Shown: positions 50,897 through 62,937, counted from the first letter of the stretch. The stretch: 64,000 nucleotides of DNA from Arctopsyche grandis (GCF_051622035.1 NC_135357.1:16235001-16299000), one strand, 5' to 3'. Program-made: numbers and translations. Notes: generated from the letters alone by a model not told the origin.

Positions 50897-51622
50897 TCAT
50901 TTGTTGTCATCCTTTTTCATATTCTGGAAAAATAAAATTTTTCTATCCCAGTTTGCAGATACACTTTCAAACAATTTTTGAAATCGTCCATCTTCTATAA
51001 TAATATTCTCTATGTCTGTTTCAACATTACTTCTAATTTTTAATAAAGAATACAGCGGAAAAGATTCGGACGATTTTTTCATTCTTCTTACAGCAGTTCG
51101 GTAGCATTTCCAGGGTTGAGGTTCAATGACAATCATTTCGCAAATATCACAAAGCGATTTTAGGAATCGTTTAAGACCATCATCACCGTGGTTTAGATGA
51201 ATCCACATTGTGATCGAAAAACAAAAAACAATATCAAATCTTTTCTTCCCAATCCCATCGAGGTGCATTAGGATTTTTTCATACGCACTATTTGACATAA
51301 TATCTATGCATTGAAACGATATACTTTCATTTGAGAGTTCCTTGGCACGGGTGATCAGAAGGTCATCGATGTCGATACCTAACGTAGAGACTTGTTTCCA
51401 TTGTGATTTTTTCTGTAGAAAATTGTGAAGTTCTATGGTAAGATCACCACTATTGCATCCAATGTCTAAAACGGCACAGTGTTCACCAGATTGAGTCCAC
51501 AGATGATCCGGTAAATTGTCGATCCTTGTCGCCGGTGGATGAAATTGATAGTAATTTATAAAGTTTCCGTATCGCACTGCTCCGGGATCATTACCTTTAA
51601 AAGAGAGGTTATCTTCGTTCAT
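50897..51622 (-). CDS. BCDIN3D: BCDIN3D-like RNA 5'-monophosphate methyltransferase
   Basis: Single-exon gene of 241 aa in the Bin3/MePCE methyltransferase family. BCDIN3D O-methylates 5'-monophosphates of RNAs such as tRNA-His and some pre-miRNAs, using SAM. Evidence: YGNFINYYQFHPPATRI near the N terminus, SAM motif I LDIGCNSGDLTIELHNFL (about residues 72-89), LGIDIDDLLITRAKEL, QCIDIMS, then FDIVFCFSITMWIHLNHGDD (the family's SxTxWIHxNHGD block) and MIVIEPQPWKCYRTAVRRMK (EPQPW...Y). Its length is near that of other animal BCDIN3D proteins. A CAG at about 51640, just upstream on the minus strand, may be a 5' UTR splice acceptor. The 3' end lies 12 bp from a LINE tail, which may supply or alter the poly-A site. 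It could also be a second Bin3-type paralog, but the small size fits BCDIN3D. Confidence 0.9.
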   Translation of the reverse strand: MNEDNLSFKGNDPGAVRYGNFINYYQFHPPATRIDNLPDHLWTQSGEHCAVLDIGCNSGDLTIELHNFLQKKSQWKQVSTLGIDIDDLLITRAKELSNESISFQCIDIMSNSAYEKILMHLDGIGKKRFDIVFCFSITMWIHLNHGDDGLKRFLKSLCDICEMIVIEPQPWKCYRTAVRRMKKSSESFPLYSLLKIRSNVETDIENIIIEDGRFQKLFESVSANWDRKILFFQNMKKDDNK

Positions 51623-52163
51623 GTTGCTTTTATACTCTGCAAATTGAATAGGGGATCTTATTGAATGATTTCAATTATAAATAAAAAAAATAATAGATTC
51701 GGGATTATATGAGTTATAAATAATTAAGAATGTAAATCACTTTACGTATCAGTACAGCATTGACGCAAACTGTCAAACGCGTCGGTAAGTGAGGTATCCG
51801 CTTTACCGACCAGATACTGTTATTACCGCGAATATATTAAATTTCAAACATTTTAATAATCTTTTTCATAGTAAAAAATGCATATTAAAAAATTCATAGT
51901 AAAAAATCCATATTTTATAGATATAACTAGCTGGATTACCCGGCTTCGCTCAGTGTTTATAATATAAACCGCTTAAACATGACTAAGCTAATTTAATTAA
52001 AAAAAAAAAAAATTAAAAAAAAATTTAAAAATTAAAAAAAAAAATAAAAAAAAAATAAAAAAAAAATCAAAAAAAAAATTAAAAAATATATAAAAAAAAA
52101 ATAAAAAAAAAAATAAAAAAAATTTTTTTAAAAAATCAAAAAAAAAAATCAAAATTTTTTTTT

Positions 52164-53428
52164 GCCTTCTAGGGCTTCGCCCTCGGCGCCCCCCTGAGCC
52201 TTTGCCTTCTAGGGCTTCGCCCCTCCACGCCCCATGAGCAATTGCCGTTTAGGGCTTCGCCCCCCTTAGTTAATGCCTTTTAGGGCTTCGCCCCTCCGCA
52301 CCCCCATGATTAAATGCCGTCTAGGGCTTCGCCCCCCTTAGTTAATGCCTTTTAGGGCTTCGCCCCCCGCGCCCCCAAGATTAATTGCCGTTTAGGGCTT
52401 CGCCCCCCTTAGTTAATGCCTTTTAGGGCTTCGCCCCTCCGCGCCCCCATGATTAAATGCCGTCTAAGGCTTCGCTCCCATGATCAGTTGCCTTTTAGGG
52501 CTTCGCCCCCCACGCCCCCAAGATTAATTGCCGTTTAGGGCTTCGCCCCCCTTAGTTAATGCCTTTTAGGGCTTCGCCCCTCCGCGCCCCCATGATTAAA
52601 TGCCGTCTAAGGCTTCGCCCCCATGATCAGTTGCCTTTTAGGGCTTCGCCCCCCGCGCCCCCAAGATTAATTGCCGTTTAGGGCTTCGCCCCCCTTAGTT
52701 AATGCCTTTTAGGGCTTCGCCCCTCCGCGCCCCCATGATTAAATGCCGTCTAAGGCTTCGCCCCCATGATCAGTTGCCTTTTAGGGCTTCGCCCCCCGCG
52801 CCCCCAAGATTAATTGCCGTTTAGGGCTTCGCCCCCCTTAGTTAATGCCTTTTAGGGCTTCGCCCCTCCGCGCCCCCATGATTAAATGCCGTCTAAGGCT
52901 TCGCCCCCATGATCAGTTGCCTTTTAGGGCTTCGCCCCCCGCGCCCCCAAGATTAATTGCCGTTTAGGGCTTCGCCCCCCTTAGTTAATGCCTTTTAGGG
53001 CTTCGCCCCTCCGCGCCCCCATGATTAAATGCCGTCTAAGGCTTCGCTCCCATGATCAGTTGCCTTTTAGGGCTTCGCCCCCCGCGCCCCCAAGATTAAT
53101 TGCCGTTTAGGGCTTCGCCCCCCTCAGTTAATGCCTTTTAGGGCTTCGCCCCTCCGCGCCCCCATGATTAAATGCCGTCTAAGGCTTCGCCCCCATGATC
53201 AGTTGCCTTTTAGGGCTTCGCCCCCCGCGCCCCCAAGATTAATTGCCGTTTAGGGCTTCGCCCCCCTTAGTTAATGCCTTTTAGGGCTTCGCCCCTCCGC
53301 GCCCCCATGATTAAATGCCGTCTAAGGCTTCGCCCCCATGATCAGTTGCCTTTTAGGGCTTCGCCCCTCCGCGCCCCCATGATTAATTGCCGTCTAGGGC
53401 TTCGCCCCCCTTAGTTAATGCCTATTAG
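52164..53428. repeat. Minisatellite A (143-bp higher-order repeat)
   Basis: Built from variants of TTTAGGGCTTCGCCCC separated by spacers such as TTAGTTAATGCC and ATGATTAAATGCC. The higher-order period is 143 bp (CTTAGTTAAT recurs at 52551, 52694, 52837 and 52980). Each basic unit can fold as GGGC-TTC-GCCC. Equivalent blocks lie at 54855-55548, 57727-58420 and 60477-61425. Confidence 0.9.
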
Positions 53429-54412
53429 GGCTTGCGCCCCATGAGGCTGGGCCCCCCGGGCCCCCTTCGGGGCCCCACGGGGCTGCGCCCCTTGTGGCGC
53501 CCCCTTTTGAGCCCCATGGGGCTGCGCCCCATGAGGCTGGGCCCCACGGGGCTGCGCCCCTTGTGGCGCCCCCTTTTGAGCCCCATGGGGCTGCGCCCCA
53601 TGAGGCTGGGCCCCCCGGGCCCCCTTCGGGGCCCCACGGGGCTGCGCCCCTTGTGGCGCCCCCTTTTGAGCCCCATGGGGCTGCGCCCCATGAGGCTGGG
53701 CCCCCCGGGCCCCCTTCGGGGCCCCACGGGGCTGCGCCCCTTGTGGCGCCCCCTTTTGAGCCTCATGGGGCTGCGCCCCATGAGGCTGGGCCCCCCGGGC
53801 CCCCTTCGGGGCCCCACGGGGCTGCGCCCCTTGTGGCGCCCTCTTTTGAGCCCCATGGGGCTGCGCCCCATGAGGCTGGGCCCCCCGCGCCCCCTTCGGG
53901 GCTTCACGGGGCTGCGCCCCTTGTGGCACCCCCTTTTGAGCCCCATGGGGCTGCGCCCCATGAGGCTGGGCCCCCCGGGCCCCCTTCGGGGCCCCACGGG
54001 GCTGCGCCCCTTGTGGCGCCCCCTTTTGAGCCCCATGGGGCTGCGCCCCATGAGGCTGGGCCCCCCGGGCCCCCTTCGGGGCCCCACGGGGCTGCGCCCC
54101 TTGTGGCGCCCCCTTTTGAGCCTCATGGGGCTGCGCCCCATGAGGCTGGGCCCCACGGGGCTGCGCCCCTTGTGGCGCCCCCTTTTGAGCCCCATGGGGC
54201 TGCGCCCCATGAGGCTGGGCCCCCCGCGCCCCCTTCGGGGCTTCACGGGGCTGCGCCCCTTGTGGCACCCCCTTTTGAGCCCCATGGGGCTGCGCCCCAT
54301 GAGGCTGGGCCCCCCGGGCCCCCTTCGGGGCCCCACGGGGCTGCGCCCCTTGTGGCGCCCCCTTTTGAGCCCCACGGGGCTGCGCCCCTTGTGGCGCCCC
54401 TGGCGGGGCCCC
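53429..54412. repeat. Minisatellite B (90-bp GC-rich repeat)
   Basis: Period 90 bp, containing GCCCCATGAGGCTGGGCC, CCCCCTTCGGGGCCCCACGG and TTGTGGCGCCCCCTTTTGAG. Since 90 is a multiple of three and few stops occur, open frames of over 300 codons appear on both strands; these are not genes. Each unit holds CCCC-TTCG-GGGG, a strong stem with a TTCG loop. Equivalent blocks lie at 55550-57280, 58424-60050 and 61427-62280. Confidence 0.92.
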
Positions 54413-54623
54413 ATGAAGCTACTCGCCTTGCGCCCCCGCGGGGGTGAATCCATTGAAACGAAAAAAAAAATCGGCGCCCATGGATCGAAAAAAAAAAAAA
54501 ATCGAATCACGTGTTCGATGACGTCACCGATCTACGGACGAAGACGACGAAGACGACGAAGACGACGACGACGACGACCAAGGATATTTACATACAAAGT
54601 CTCTTTCCAAATTATAGATTAGA

Positions 54624-57494
54624 CTAGCTGTATTACCCGGCTTCGCTCAGTGTTTATAATATAAACCGCTTAAACATGACTAAGCTAATTTAATTAAAAA
54701 AAAAAAAAAATTAAAAAAAAATTTAAAAATTAAAAAAAAAAAATAAAAAAAAAAAATAAAAAAAAAATAAAAAAAAAAAATTAAAAAAAAAATAAAAAAA
54801 AAATAAAAAAAAAATTTTTTAAAAAATCAAAAAAAAAAATCAAAATTTTTTTTTGCCTTCTAGGGCTTCGCCCTCGGCGCCCCCCTGAGCCTTTGCCTTC
54901 TAGGGCTTCGCCCCTCCACGCCCCATGAGCAATTGCCGTTTAGGGCTTCGCCCCCCTTAGTTAATGCCTTTTAGGGCTTCGCCCCTCCGCACCCCCATGA
55001 TTAAATGCCGTCTAGGGCTTCGCCCCCCTTAGTTAATGCCTTTTAGGGCTTCGCCCCCCGCGCCCCCAAGATTAATTGCCGTTTAGGGCTTCGCCCCCCT
55101 TAGTTAATGCCTTTTAGGGCTTCGCCCCTCCGCGCCCCCATGATTAAATGCCGTCTAAGGCTTCGCCCCCATGATCAGTTGCCTTTTAGGGCTTCGCCCC
55201 CCGCGCCCCCAAGATTAATTGCCGTTTAGGGCTTCGCCCCCCTTAGTTAATGCCTTTTAGGGCTTCGCCCCTCCGCGCCCCCATGATTAAATGCCGTCTA
55301 AGGCTTCGCCCCCATGATCAGTTGCCTTTTAGGGCTTCGCCCCCCGCGCCCCCAAGATTAATTGCCGTTTAGGGCTTCGCCCCCCTTAGTTAATGCCTTT
55401 TAGGGCTTCGCCCCTCCGCGCCCCCATGATTAAATGCCGTCTAAGGCTTCGCCCCCATGATCAGTTGCCTTTTAGGGCTTCGCCCCTCCGCGCCCCCATG
55501 ATTAATTGCCGTCTAGGGCTTCGCCCCCCTTAGTTAATGCCTATTAGGGCTTGCGCCCCATGAGGCTGGGCCCCACGGGGCTGCGCCCCTTGTGGCGCCC
55601 CCTTTTGAGCCCCATGGGGCTGCGCCCCATGAGGCTGGGCCCCCCGGGCCCCCTTCGGGGCTCCACGGGGCTGCGCCCCTTGTGGCGCCCCCTTTTGAGC
55701 CCCATGGGGCTGCGCCCCATGAGGCTGGGCCCCCCGGGCCCCCTTCGGGGCCCCACGGGGCTGCGCCCCTTGTGGCGCCCCCTTTTGAGCCCCATGGGGC
55801 TGCGCCCCATGAGGCTGGGCCCCCCGGGCCCCCTTCGGGGCCCCACGGGGCTGCACCCCCTTTTGAGCCCCATGGGGCTGCGCCCCATGAGGCTGAGCCC
55901 CCCGGGCCCCCTTCGGGGCCCCACGGGGCTGCGCCCCTTGTGGCGCCCCTTTTTGAGCCCCATGGGGCTGCGCCCCATGAGGCTGGGCCCCCCGCGCCCC
56001 CTTCGGGGCCTCACGGGGCTGCGCCCCTTGTGGCACCCCCTTTTGAGCCCCATGGGGCTGCGCCCCATGAGGCTGAGCCCCCCGGGCCCCCTTCGGGGCC
56101 CCACGGGGCTGCGCCCCTTGTGGCGCCCCCTTTTGAGCCCCATGGGGCTGCGCCCCATGAGGCTGGGCCCCCCGGGCCCCCTTCGGGGCCCCACGGGGCT
56201 GCGCCCCTTGTGGCGCCCCCTTTTGAGCCTCATGGGGCTGCGCCCCATGAGGCTGGGGCCCCACGGGGCTGCGCCCCTTGTGGCGCCCCCTTTTGAGCCC
56301 CATGGGGCTGCGCCCCATGAGGCTGGGCCCCCCGCGCCCCCTTCGGGGCTTCACGGGGCTGCGCCCCTTGTGGCACCCCCTTTTGAGCCCCATGAGGCTG
56401 GGCCCCCCGCGCCCCCTTCGGGGCTTCACGGGGCTGCGCCCCTTGTGGCACCCCCTTTTGAGCCCCATGGGGCTGCGCCCCATGAGGCTGGGCCCCCCGG
56501 GCCCCCTTCGGGGCCCCACGGGGCTGCGCCCCTTGTGGCGCCCCCTTTTGAGCCCCATGGGGCTGCGCCCCATGAGGCTGGGCCCCCCGGGCCCCCACGG
56601 GGCTGCGCCCCTTGTGGCGCCCCCTTTTGAGCCTCATGGGGCTGCGCCCCATGAGGCTGGGCCCCCCGGGCCCCCTTCGGGGCCCCACGGGGCTGCGCCC
56701 CTTGTGGCGCCCTCTTTTGAGCCCCATGGGGCTGCGCCCCATGAGGCTGGGCCCCCCGCGCCCCCTTCGGGGCTTCACGGGGCTGCGCCCCTTGTGGCAC
56801 CCCCTTTTGAGCCCCATGGGGCTGCGCCCCATGAGGCTGGGCCCCCCGGGCCCCCTTCGGGGCCCCACGGGGCTGCGCCCCTTGTGGCGCCCCCTTTTGA
56901 GCCCCATGGGGCTGCGCCCCATGAGGCTGGGCCCCCCGGGCCCCCTTCGGGGCCCCACGGGGCTGCGCCCCTTGTGGCGCCCCCTTTTGAGCCTCATGGG
57001 GCTGCGCCCCATGAGGCTGGGCCCCACGGGGCTGCGCCCCTTGTGGCGCCCCCTTTTGAGCCCCATGGGGCTGCGCCCCATGAGGCTGGGCCCCCCGCGC
57101 CCCCTTCGGGGCTTCACGGGGCTGCGCCCCTTGTGGCACCCCCTTTTGAGCCCCATGGGGCTGCGCCCCATGAGGCTGGGCCCCCCGGGCCCCCTTCGGG
57201 GCCCCACGGGGCTGCGCCCCTTGTGGCGCCCCCTTTTGAGCCCCACGGGGCTGCGCCCCTTGTGGCGCCCCTGGCGGGGCCCCATGAAGCTACTCGCCTT
57301 GCGCCCCCGCGGGGGTGAATCCATTGAAACGAAAAAAAAAATCGGCGCCCATGGATCGAAAAAAAAAAAAAATCGAATCACGTGTTCGATGACGTCACCG
57401 ATCTACGGACGAAGACGACGAAGACGACGAAGACGACGACGACGACGACCAAGGATATTTACATACAAAGTCTCTTTCCAAATTATAGATTAGA
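54624..57494 (-). mobile_element. Helitron-like unit 2 of tandem array
   Basis: Same organisation as unit 1, with a shorter minisatellite A (54855-55548) and longer minisatellite B (55550-57280). It joins unit 1 directly at TTAGA then CTAG with no extra base. Length 2871 bp, the longest unit. Confidence 0.75.
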
Positions 57495-60257
57495 CTAGCT
57501 GTATTACCCGGCTTCGCTCAGTGTTTATAATATAAACCGCTTAAACATGACTAAGCTAATTTAATTAAAAAAAAAAAAAAATTAAAAAAAAATTTAAAAA
57601 TTAAAAAAAAAAAATAAAAAAAAAAAATAAAAAAAAAATAAAAAAAAAAAATTAAAAAAAAAATAAAAAAAAAATAAAAAAAAAATTTTTTAAAAAATCA
57701 AAAAAAAAAATCAAAATTTTTTTTTGCCTTCTAGGGCTTCGCCCTCGGCGCCCCCCTGAGCCTTTGCCTTCTAGGGCTTCGCCCCTCCACGCCCCATGAG
57801 CAATTGCCGTTTAGGGCTTCGCCCCCCTTAGTTAATGCCTTTTAGGGCTTCGCCCCTCCGCACCCCCATGATTAAATGCCGTCTAGGGCTTCGCCCCCCT
57901 TAGTTAATGCCTTTTAGGGCTTCGCCCCCCGCGCCCCCAAGATTAATTGCCGTTTAGGGCTTCGCCCCCCTTAGTTAATGCCTTTTAGGGCTTCGCCCCT
58001 CCGCGCCCCCATGATTAAATGCCGTCTAAGGCTTCGCCCCCATGATCAGTTGCCTTTTAGGGCTTCGCCCCCCGCGCCCCCAAGATTAATTGCCGTTTAG
58101 GGCTTCGCCCCCCTTAGTTAATGCCTTTTAGGGCTTCGCCCCTCCGCGCCCCCATGATTAAATGCCGTCTAAGGCTTCGCCCCCATGATCAGTTGCCTTT
58201 TAGGGCTTCGCCCCCCGCGCCCCCAAGATTAATTGCCGTTTAGGGCTTCGCCCCCCTTAGTTAATGCCTTTTAGGGCTTCGCCCCTCCGCGCCCCCATGA
58301 TTAAATGCCGTCTAAGGCTTCGCCCCCATGATCAGTTGCCTTTTAGGGCTTCGCCCCTCCGCGCCCCCATGATTAATTGCCGTCTAGGGCTTCGCCCCCC
58401 TTAGTTAATGCCTATTAGGGCTTGCGCCCCATGAGGCTGGGCCCCACGGGGCTGCGCCCCTTGTGGCGCCCCCTTTTGAGCCCCATGGGGCTGCGCCCCA
58501 TGAGGCTGGGCCCCCCGGGCCCCCTTCGGGGCTCCACGGGGCTGCGCCCCTTGTGGCGCCCCCTTTTGAGCCCCATGGGGCTGCGCCCCATGAGGCTGGG
58601 CCCCCCGGGCCCCCTTCGGGGCCCCACGGGGCTGCGCCCCTTGTGGCGCCCCCTTTTGAGCCCCATGGGGCTGCGCCCCATGAGGCTGGGCCCCCCGGGC
58701 CCCCTTCGGGGCCCCACGGGGCTGCACCCCCTTTTGAGCCCCATGGGGCTGCGCCCCATGAGGCTGAGCCCCCCGGGCCCCCTTCGGGGCCCCACGGGGC
58801 TGCGCCCCTTGTGGCGCCCCTTTTTGAGCCCCATGGGGCTGCGCCCCATGAGGCTGGGCCCCCCGCGCCCCCTTCGGGGCCTCACGGGGCTGCGCCCCTT
58901 GTGGCACCCCCTTTTGAGCCCCATGGGGCTGCGCCCCATGAGGCTGAGCCCCCCGGGCCCCCTTCGGGGCCCCACGGGGCTGCGCCCCTTGTGGCGCCCC
59001 CTTTTGAGCCCCATGGGGCTGCGCCCCATGAGGCTGGGCCCCCCGGGCCCCCTTCGGGGCCCCACGGGGCTGCGCCCCTTGTGGCGCCCCCTTTTGAGCC
59101 TCATGGGGCTGCGCCCCATGAGGCTGGGGCCCCACGGGGCTGCGCCCCTTGTGGCGCCCCCTTTTGAGCCCCATGGGGCTGCGCCCCATGAGGCTGGGCC
59201 CCCCGCGCCCCCTTCGGGGCTTCACGGGGCTGCGCCCCTTGTGGCACCCCCTTTTGAGCCCCATGAGGCTGGGCCCCCCGCGCCCCCTTCGGGGCTTCAC
59301 GGGGCTGCGCCCCTTGTGGCACCCCCTTTTGAGCCCCATGGGGCTGCGCCCCATGAGGCTGGGCCCCCCGGGCCCCCTTCGGGGCCCCACGGGGCTGCGC
59401 CCCTTGTGGCGCCCCCTTTTGAGCCCCATGGGGCTGCGCCCCATGAGGCTGGGCCCCCCGGGCCCCCACGGGGCTGCGCCCCTTGTGGCGCCCCCTTTTG
59501 AGCCTCATGGGGCTGCGCCCCATGAGGCTGGGCCCCCCGGGCCCCCTTCGGGGCCCCACGGGGCTGCGCCCCTTGTGGCGCCCTCTTTTGAGCCCCATGG
59601 GGCTGCGCCCCATGAGGCTGGGCCCCCCGCGCCCCCTTCGGGGCTTCACGGGGCTGCGCCCCTTGTGGCACCCCCTTTTGAGCCCCATGGGGCTGCGCCC
59701 CATGAGGCTGGGCCCCCCGGGCCCCCTTCGGGGCCCCACGGGGCTGCGCCCCTTGTGGCGCCCCCTTTTGAGCCCCATGGGGCTGCGCCCCATGAGGCTG
59801 GGCCCCCCGGGCCCCCTTCGGGGCCCCACGGGGCTGCGCCCCTTGTGGCGCCCCCTTTTGAACCTCATGGGGCTGCGCCCCATGAGGCTGGGCCCCACGG
59901 GGCTGCGCCCCTTGTGGCGCCCCCTTTTGAGCCCCATGAGGCTGGGCCCCCCGGGCCCCCTTCGGGGCCCCACGGGGCTGCGCCCCTTGTGGCGCCCCCT
60001 TTTGAGCCCCACGGGGCTGCGCCCCTTGTGGCGCCCCTGGCGGGGCCCCATGAAGCTACTCGCCTTGCGCCCCCGCGGGGGTGAATCCATTGAAACGAAA
60101 AAAAAAATCGGCGCCCATGGATCGAAAAAAAAAAAAAATCGAATCACGTGTTCGATGACGTCACCGATCTACGGACGAAGACGACGAAGACGACGAAGAC
60201 GACGACGACGACCAAGGATATTTACATACAAAGTCTCTTTCCAAATTATAGATTAGA
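57495..60257 (-). mobile_element. Helitron-like unit 3 of tandem array
   Basis: Nearly identical to unit 2 over most of its length, with one shorter stretch in minisatellite B near 59930 and a shorter GAC repeat, for 2763 bp in total. It joins unit 2 without spacer. The match to unit 2 implies a very recent duplication. Confidence 0.75.
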
Positions 60258-62487
60258 CTAGCTGTATTACCCGGCTTCGCTCAGTGTTTATAATATAAAC
60301 CGCTTAAACATGACTAAGCTAATTTAATTAAAAAAAAAAAAAAAAATTTAAAATTTAAAAAAAAAATTAAAAAAAAAATTAAAAAAAAATAAAAAAAAAA
60401 TCAAAAAAAAAAATAAAAAAAAAATCAAAAAAAAAATTTAAAAAAATCAAAAAAAAAATCAAATTTTTTTTTTTTGCCTTCTAGGGCTTCGCCCTCGGCA
60501 CCCCCCTGAGCCTTTGCCTTCTAGGGCTTCGCCCCTCCACGCCCCATGAGCAATTGCCGTTTAGGGCTTCGCCCCCCTTAGTTAATGCCTTTTAGGGCTT
60601 CGCCCCTCCGCACCCCCATGATTAAATGCCGTCTAGGGCTTCGCCCCCCTTAGTTAATGCCTTTTAGGGCTTCGCCCCCCGCGCCCCCAAGATTAATTGC
60701 CGTTTAGGGCTTCGCCCCCCTTAGTTAATGCCTTTTAGGGCTTCGCCCCTCCGCGCCCCCATGATTAAATGCCGTCTAAGGCTTCGCTCCCATGATCAGT
60801 TGCCTTTTAGGGCTTCGCCCCCCACGCCCCCAAGATTAATTGCCGTTTAGGGCTTCGCCCCCCTTAGTTAATGCCTTTTAGGGCTTCGCCCCTCCGCGCC
60901 CCCATGATTAAATGCCGTCTAAGGCTTCGCCCCCATGATCAGTTGCCTTTTAGGGCTTCGCCCCCCGCGCCCCCAAGATTAATTGCCGTTTAGGGCTTCG
61001 CCCCCCTTAGTTAATGCCTTTTAGGGCTTCGCCCCTCCGCGCCCCCATGATTAAATGCCGTCTAAGGCTTCGCCCCCATGATCAGTTGCCTTTTAGGGCT
61101 TCGCCCCCCGCGCCCCCAAGATTAATTGCCGTTTAGGGCTTCGCCCCCCTTAGTTAATGCCTTTTAGGGCTTCGCCCCTCCGCGCCCCCATGATCAGTTG
61201 CCTTTTAGGGCTTCGCCCCCCGCGCCCCCAAGATTAATTGCCGTTTAGGGCTTCGCCCCCCTTAGTTAATGCCTTTTAGGGCTTCGCCCCTCCGCGCCCC
61301 CATGATTAAATGCCGTCTAAGGCTTCGCCCCCATGATCAGTTGCCTTTTAGGGCTTCGCCCCTCCGCGCCCCCATGATTAATTGCCGTCTAGGGCTTCGC
61401 CCCCCTTAGTTAATGCCTATTAGGGCTTGCGCCCCATGAGGCTGGGCCCCCCGGGCCCCCTTCGGGGCCCCACGGGGCTGCGCCCCTTGTGGCGCCCCCT
61501 TTTGAGCCCCATGGGGCTGCGTCCCATGAGGCTGGGCCCCCCGGGCCCCCTTCGGGGCCCCACGGGGCTGCGCCCCTTGTGGCGCCCCCTTTTGAGCCCC
61601 ATGGGGCTGCGCCCCATGAGGCTGGGCCCCCCGGGCCCCCTTCGGGGCTTCACGGGGCTGCGCCCCTTGTGGCACCCCCTTTTGAGCCCCATGGGGCTGC
61701 GCCCCATGAGGCTGGGGCCCCACGGGGCTGCGCCCCTTGTGGCGCCCCCTTTTGAGCCCCATGGGGCTGCGCCCCATGAGGCTGGGCCCCCCGCGCCCCC
61801 TTCGGGGCTTCACGGGGCTGCGCCCCTTGTGGCACCCCCTTTTGAGCCCCATGGGGCTGCGCCCCATGAGGCTGGGCCCCCCGGGCCCCCTTCGGGGCCC
61901 CACGGGGCTGCGCCCCTTGTGGCGCCCCCTTTTGAGCCCCATGGGGCTGCGCCCCATGAGGCTGGGCCCCACGGGGCTGCGCCCCTTGTGGCGCCCCCTT
62001 TTGAGCCTCATGGGGCTGCGCCCCATGAGGCTGGGCCCCCCGGGCCCCCTTCGGGGCCCCACGGGGCTGCGCCCCTTGTGGCGCCCCCTTTTGAGCCCCA
62101 TGGGGCTGCGCCCCATGAGGCTGGGCCCCCCGCGCCCCCTTCGGGGCTTCACGGGGCTGCGCCCCTTGTGGCACCCCCTTTTGAGCCCCATGGGGCTGCG
62201 CCCCATGAGGCTGGGCCCCCCGGGCCCCCTTCGGGGCCCCACGGGGCTGCGCCCCTTGTGGCGCCCCTGGCGGGGCCCCATGAAACTACTCGCTTTGCGC
62301 CCCCGCGGGGGTGAATCCATTGAATCGAAAAAAACAAATCGGCGCCCATGGATCGAAAAAAAAAAAAATCGAATCACGTGTTCGATGACGTCACCGATCT
62401 ACGGACGACGACGAAGACGACGAAGACGACGACGACGACGACCAAGGATATTTACATACAAAGTCTCTTTCCAAATTATAGATTAGA
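60258..62487 (-). mobile_element. Helitron-like unit 4 of tandem array
   Basis: Same order of parts, 2230 bp, with distinct A-rich tract and small differences in the tail (ATTGAATCGAAAAAAAC). It ends TTATAGATTAGA followed by host T, completing the A/T target for the whole array. Confidence 0.75.
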
Positions 62488-62819
62488 TGTGTCTGTGTGC
62501 GATAACGCCCGCCGTACTATAATAGTCGTTTCGATTTGACATATGTACGTCAAAGTTAAAACACTGCCAACAAAACGTACGAATACAATACGAACATAAT
62601 AACAGATCAACAAATACTTCTTTATATACTGTTTGCTACCAATGTTTTCCCTAGGCCAATAAGTCTCTGAGCATTTAGCGCCATCTATTGAAAACTTATT
62701 TAGTTAATTCATTTTTCTATTGGTGTTTTACATTGTTTATATGTAGGTAGGTAGAGTTTTTGCCATTTTTTTTCATATTAAACAATTAAATATAAATATT
62801 AAATTAAATGTATTTTAAA
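62488..62819. other. Right flank of Helitron array; no gene seen
   Basis: Mixed-composition sequence with AGCGCCATCTATTGAAAAC near 62678, a motif common in dispersed insect repeats, then AT-rich DNA. No exon recognised. Confidence 0.4.
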
Positions 62820-62937
62820 GGCATTTGAAAAAAATACGACCGCGTGCGGATCGAATACAGGACCGACAAATTTTTTTTAATCAATAGCTTTATATGCCAT
62901 AACCCATGCGATGATATTTCATCGGGCACAACACTAA
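62820..62937 (+). mobile_element. Helitron-like 3' end, same family as 12094-13861
   Basis: Contains GTGCGGATCGAATACAGGAC, CATAACCCATGCGATGATAT and TTTCATCGGGCACAACACTAA followed by T. The CTAA terminus satisfies CTRR, and GATGA-TATT-TCATC is the subterminal hairpin. Sequence to the left (from about 62770) also matches the other copy. The 5' terminus is not defined. Confidence 0.5.

Larger units (their letters stand above)
51928..54623 (-). mobile_element. Helitron-like unit 1 of tandem array
   Basis: Plus-strand order: A, then CTAGCTGGATTACCCGG; the palindrome GTTTATAATATAAAC; an A-rich tract (51992-52162); minisatellite A (about 52164-53428); minisatellite B (about 53429-54412); a CGCGGGGGTGAATCC segment; a GAAGACGAC triplet-like repeat; and TTCCAAATTATAGATTAGA. 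Read on the minus strand it starts TCTAATCTATAA and ends CAGCTAG. The host base to the left is A. No Rep/helicase is encoded, so it is non-autonomous. Length 2696 bp. Confidence 0.75.

Noticed and set aside
52164-53428. CRISPR array (regularly spaced repeats)
   Set aside because: Spacers are themselves repeated, the period is hierarchical (143 bp) and the context is eukaryotic transposon DNA.
53411-62486. Open frames of 230-396 codons (Pro/Gly/Ala/Arg-rich) on both strands
   Set aside because: They come from a 90-bp GC-rich tandem repeat whose period is divisible by three. The same DNA is open in several frames at once and has no start context, intron structure or domain.
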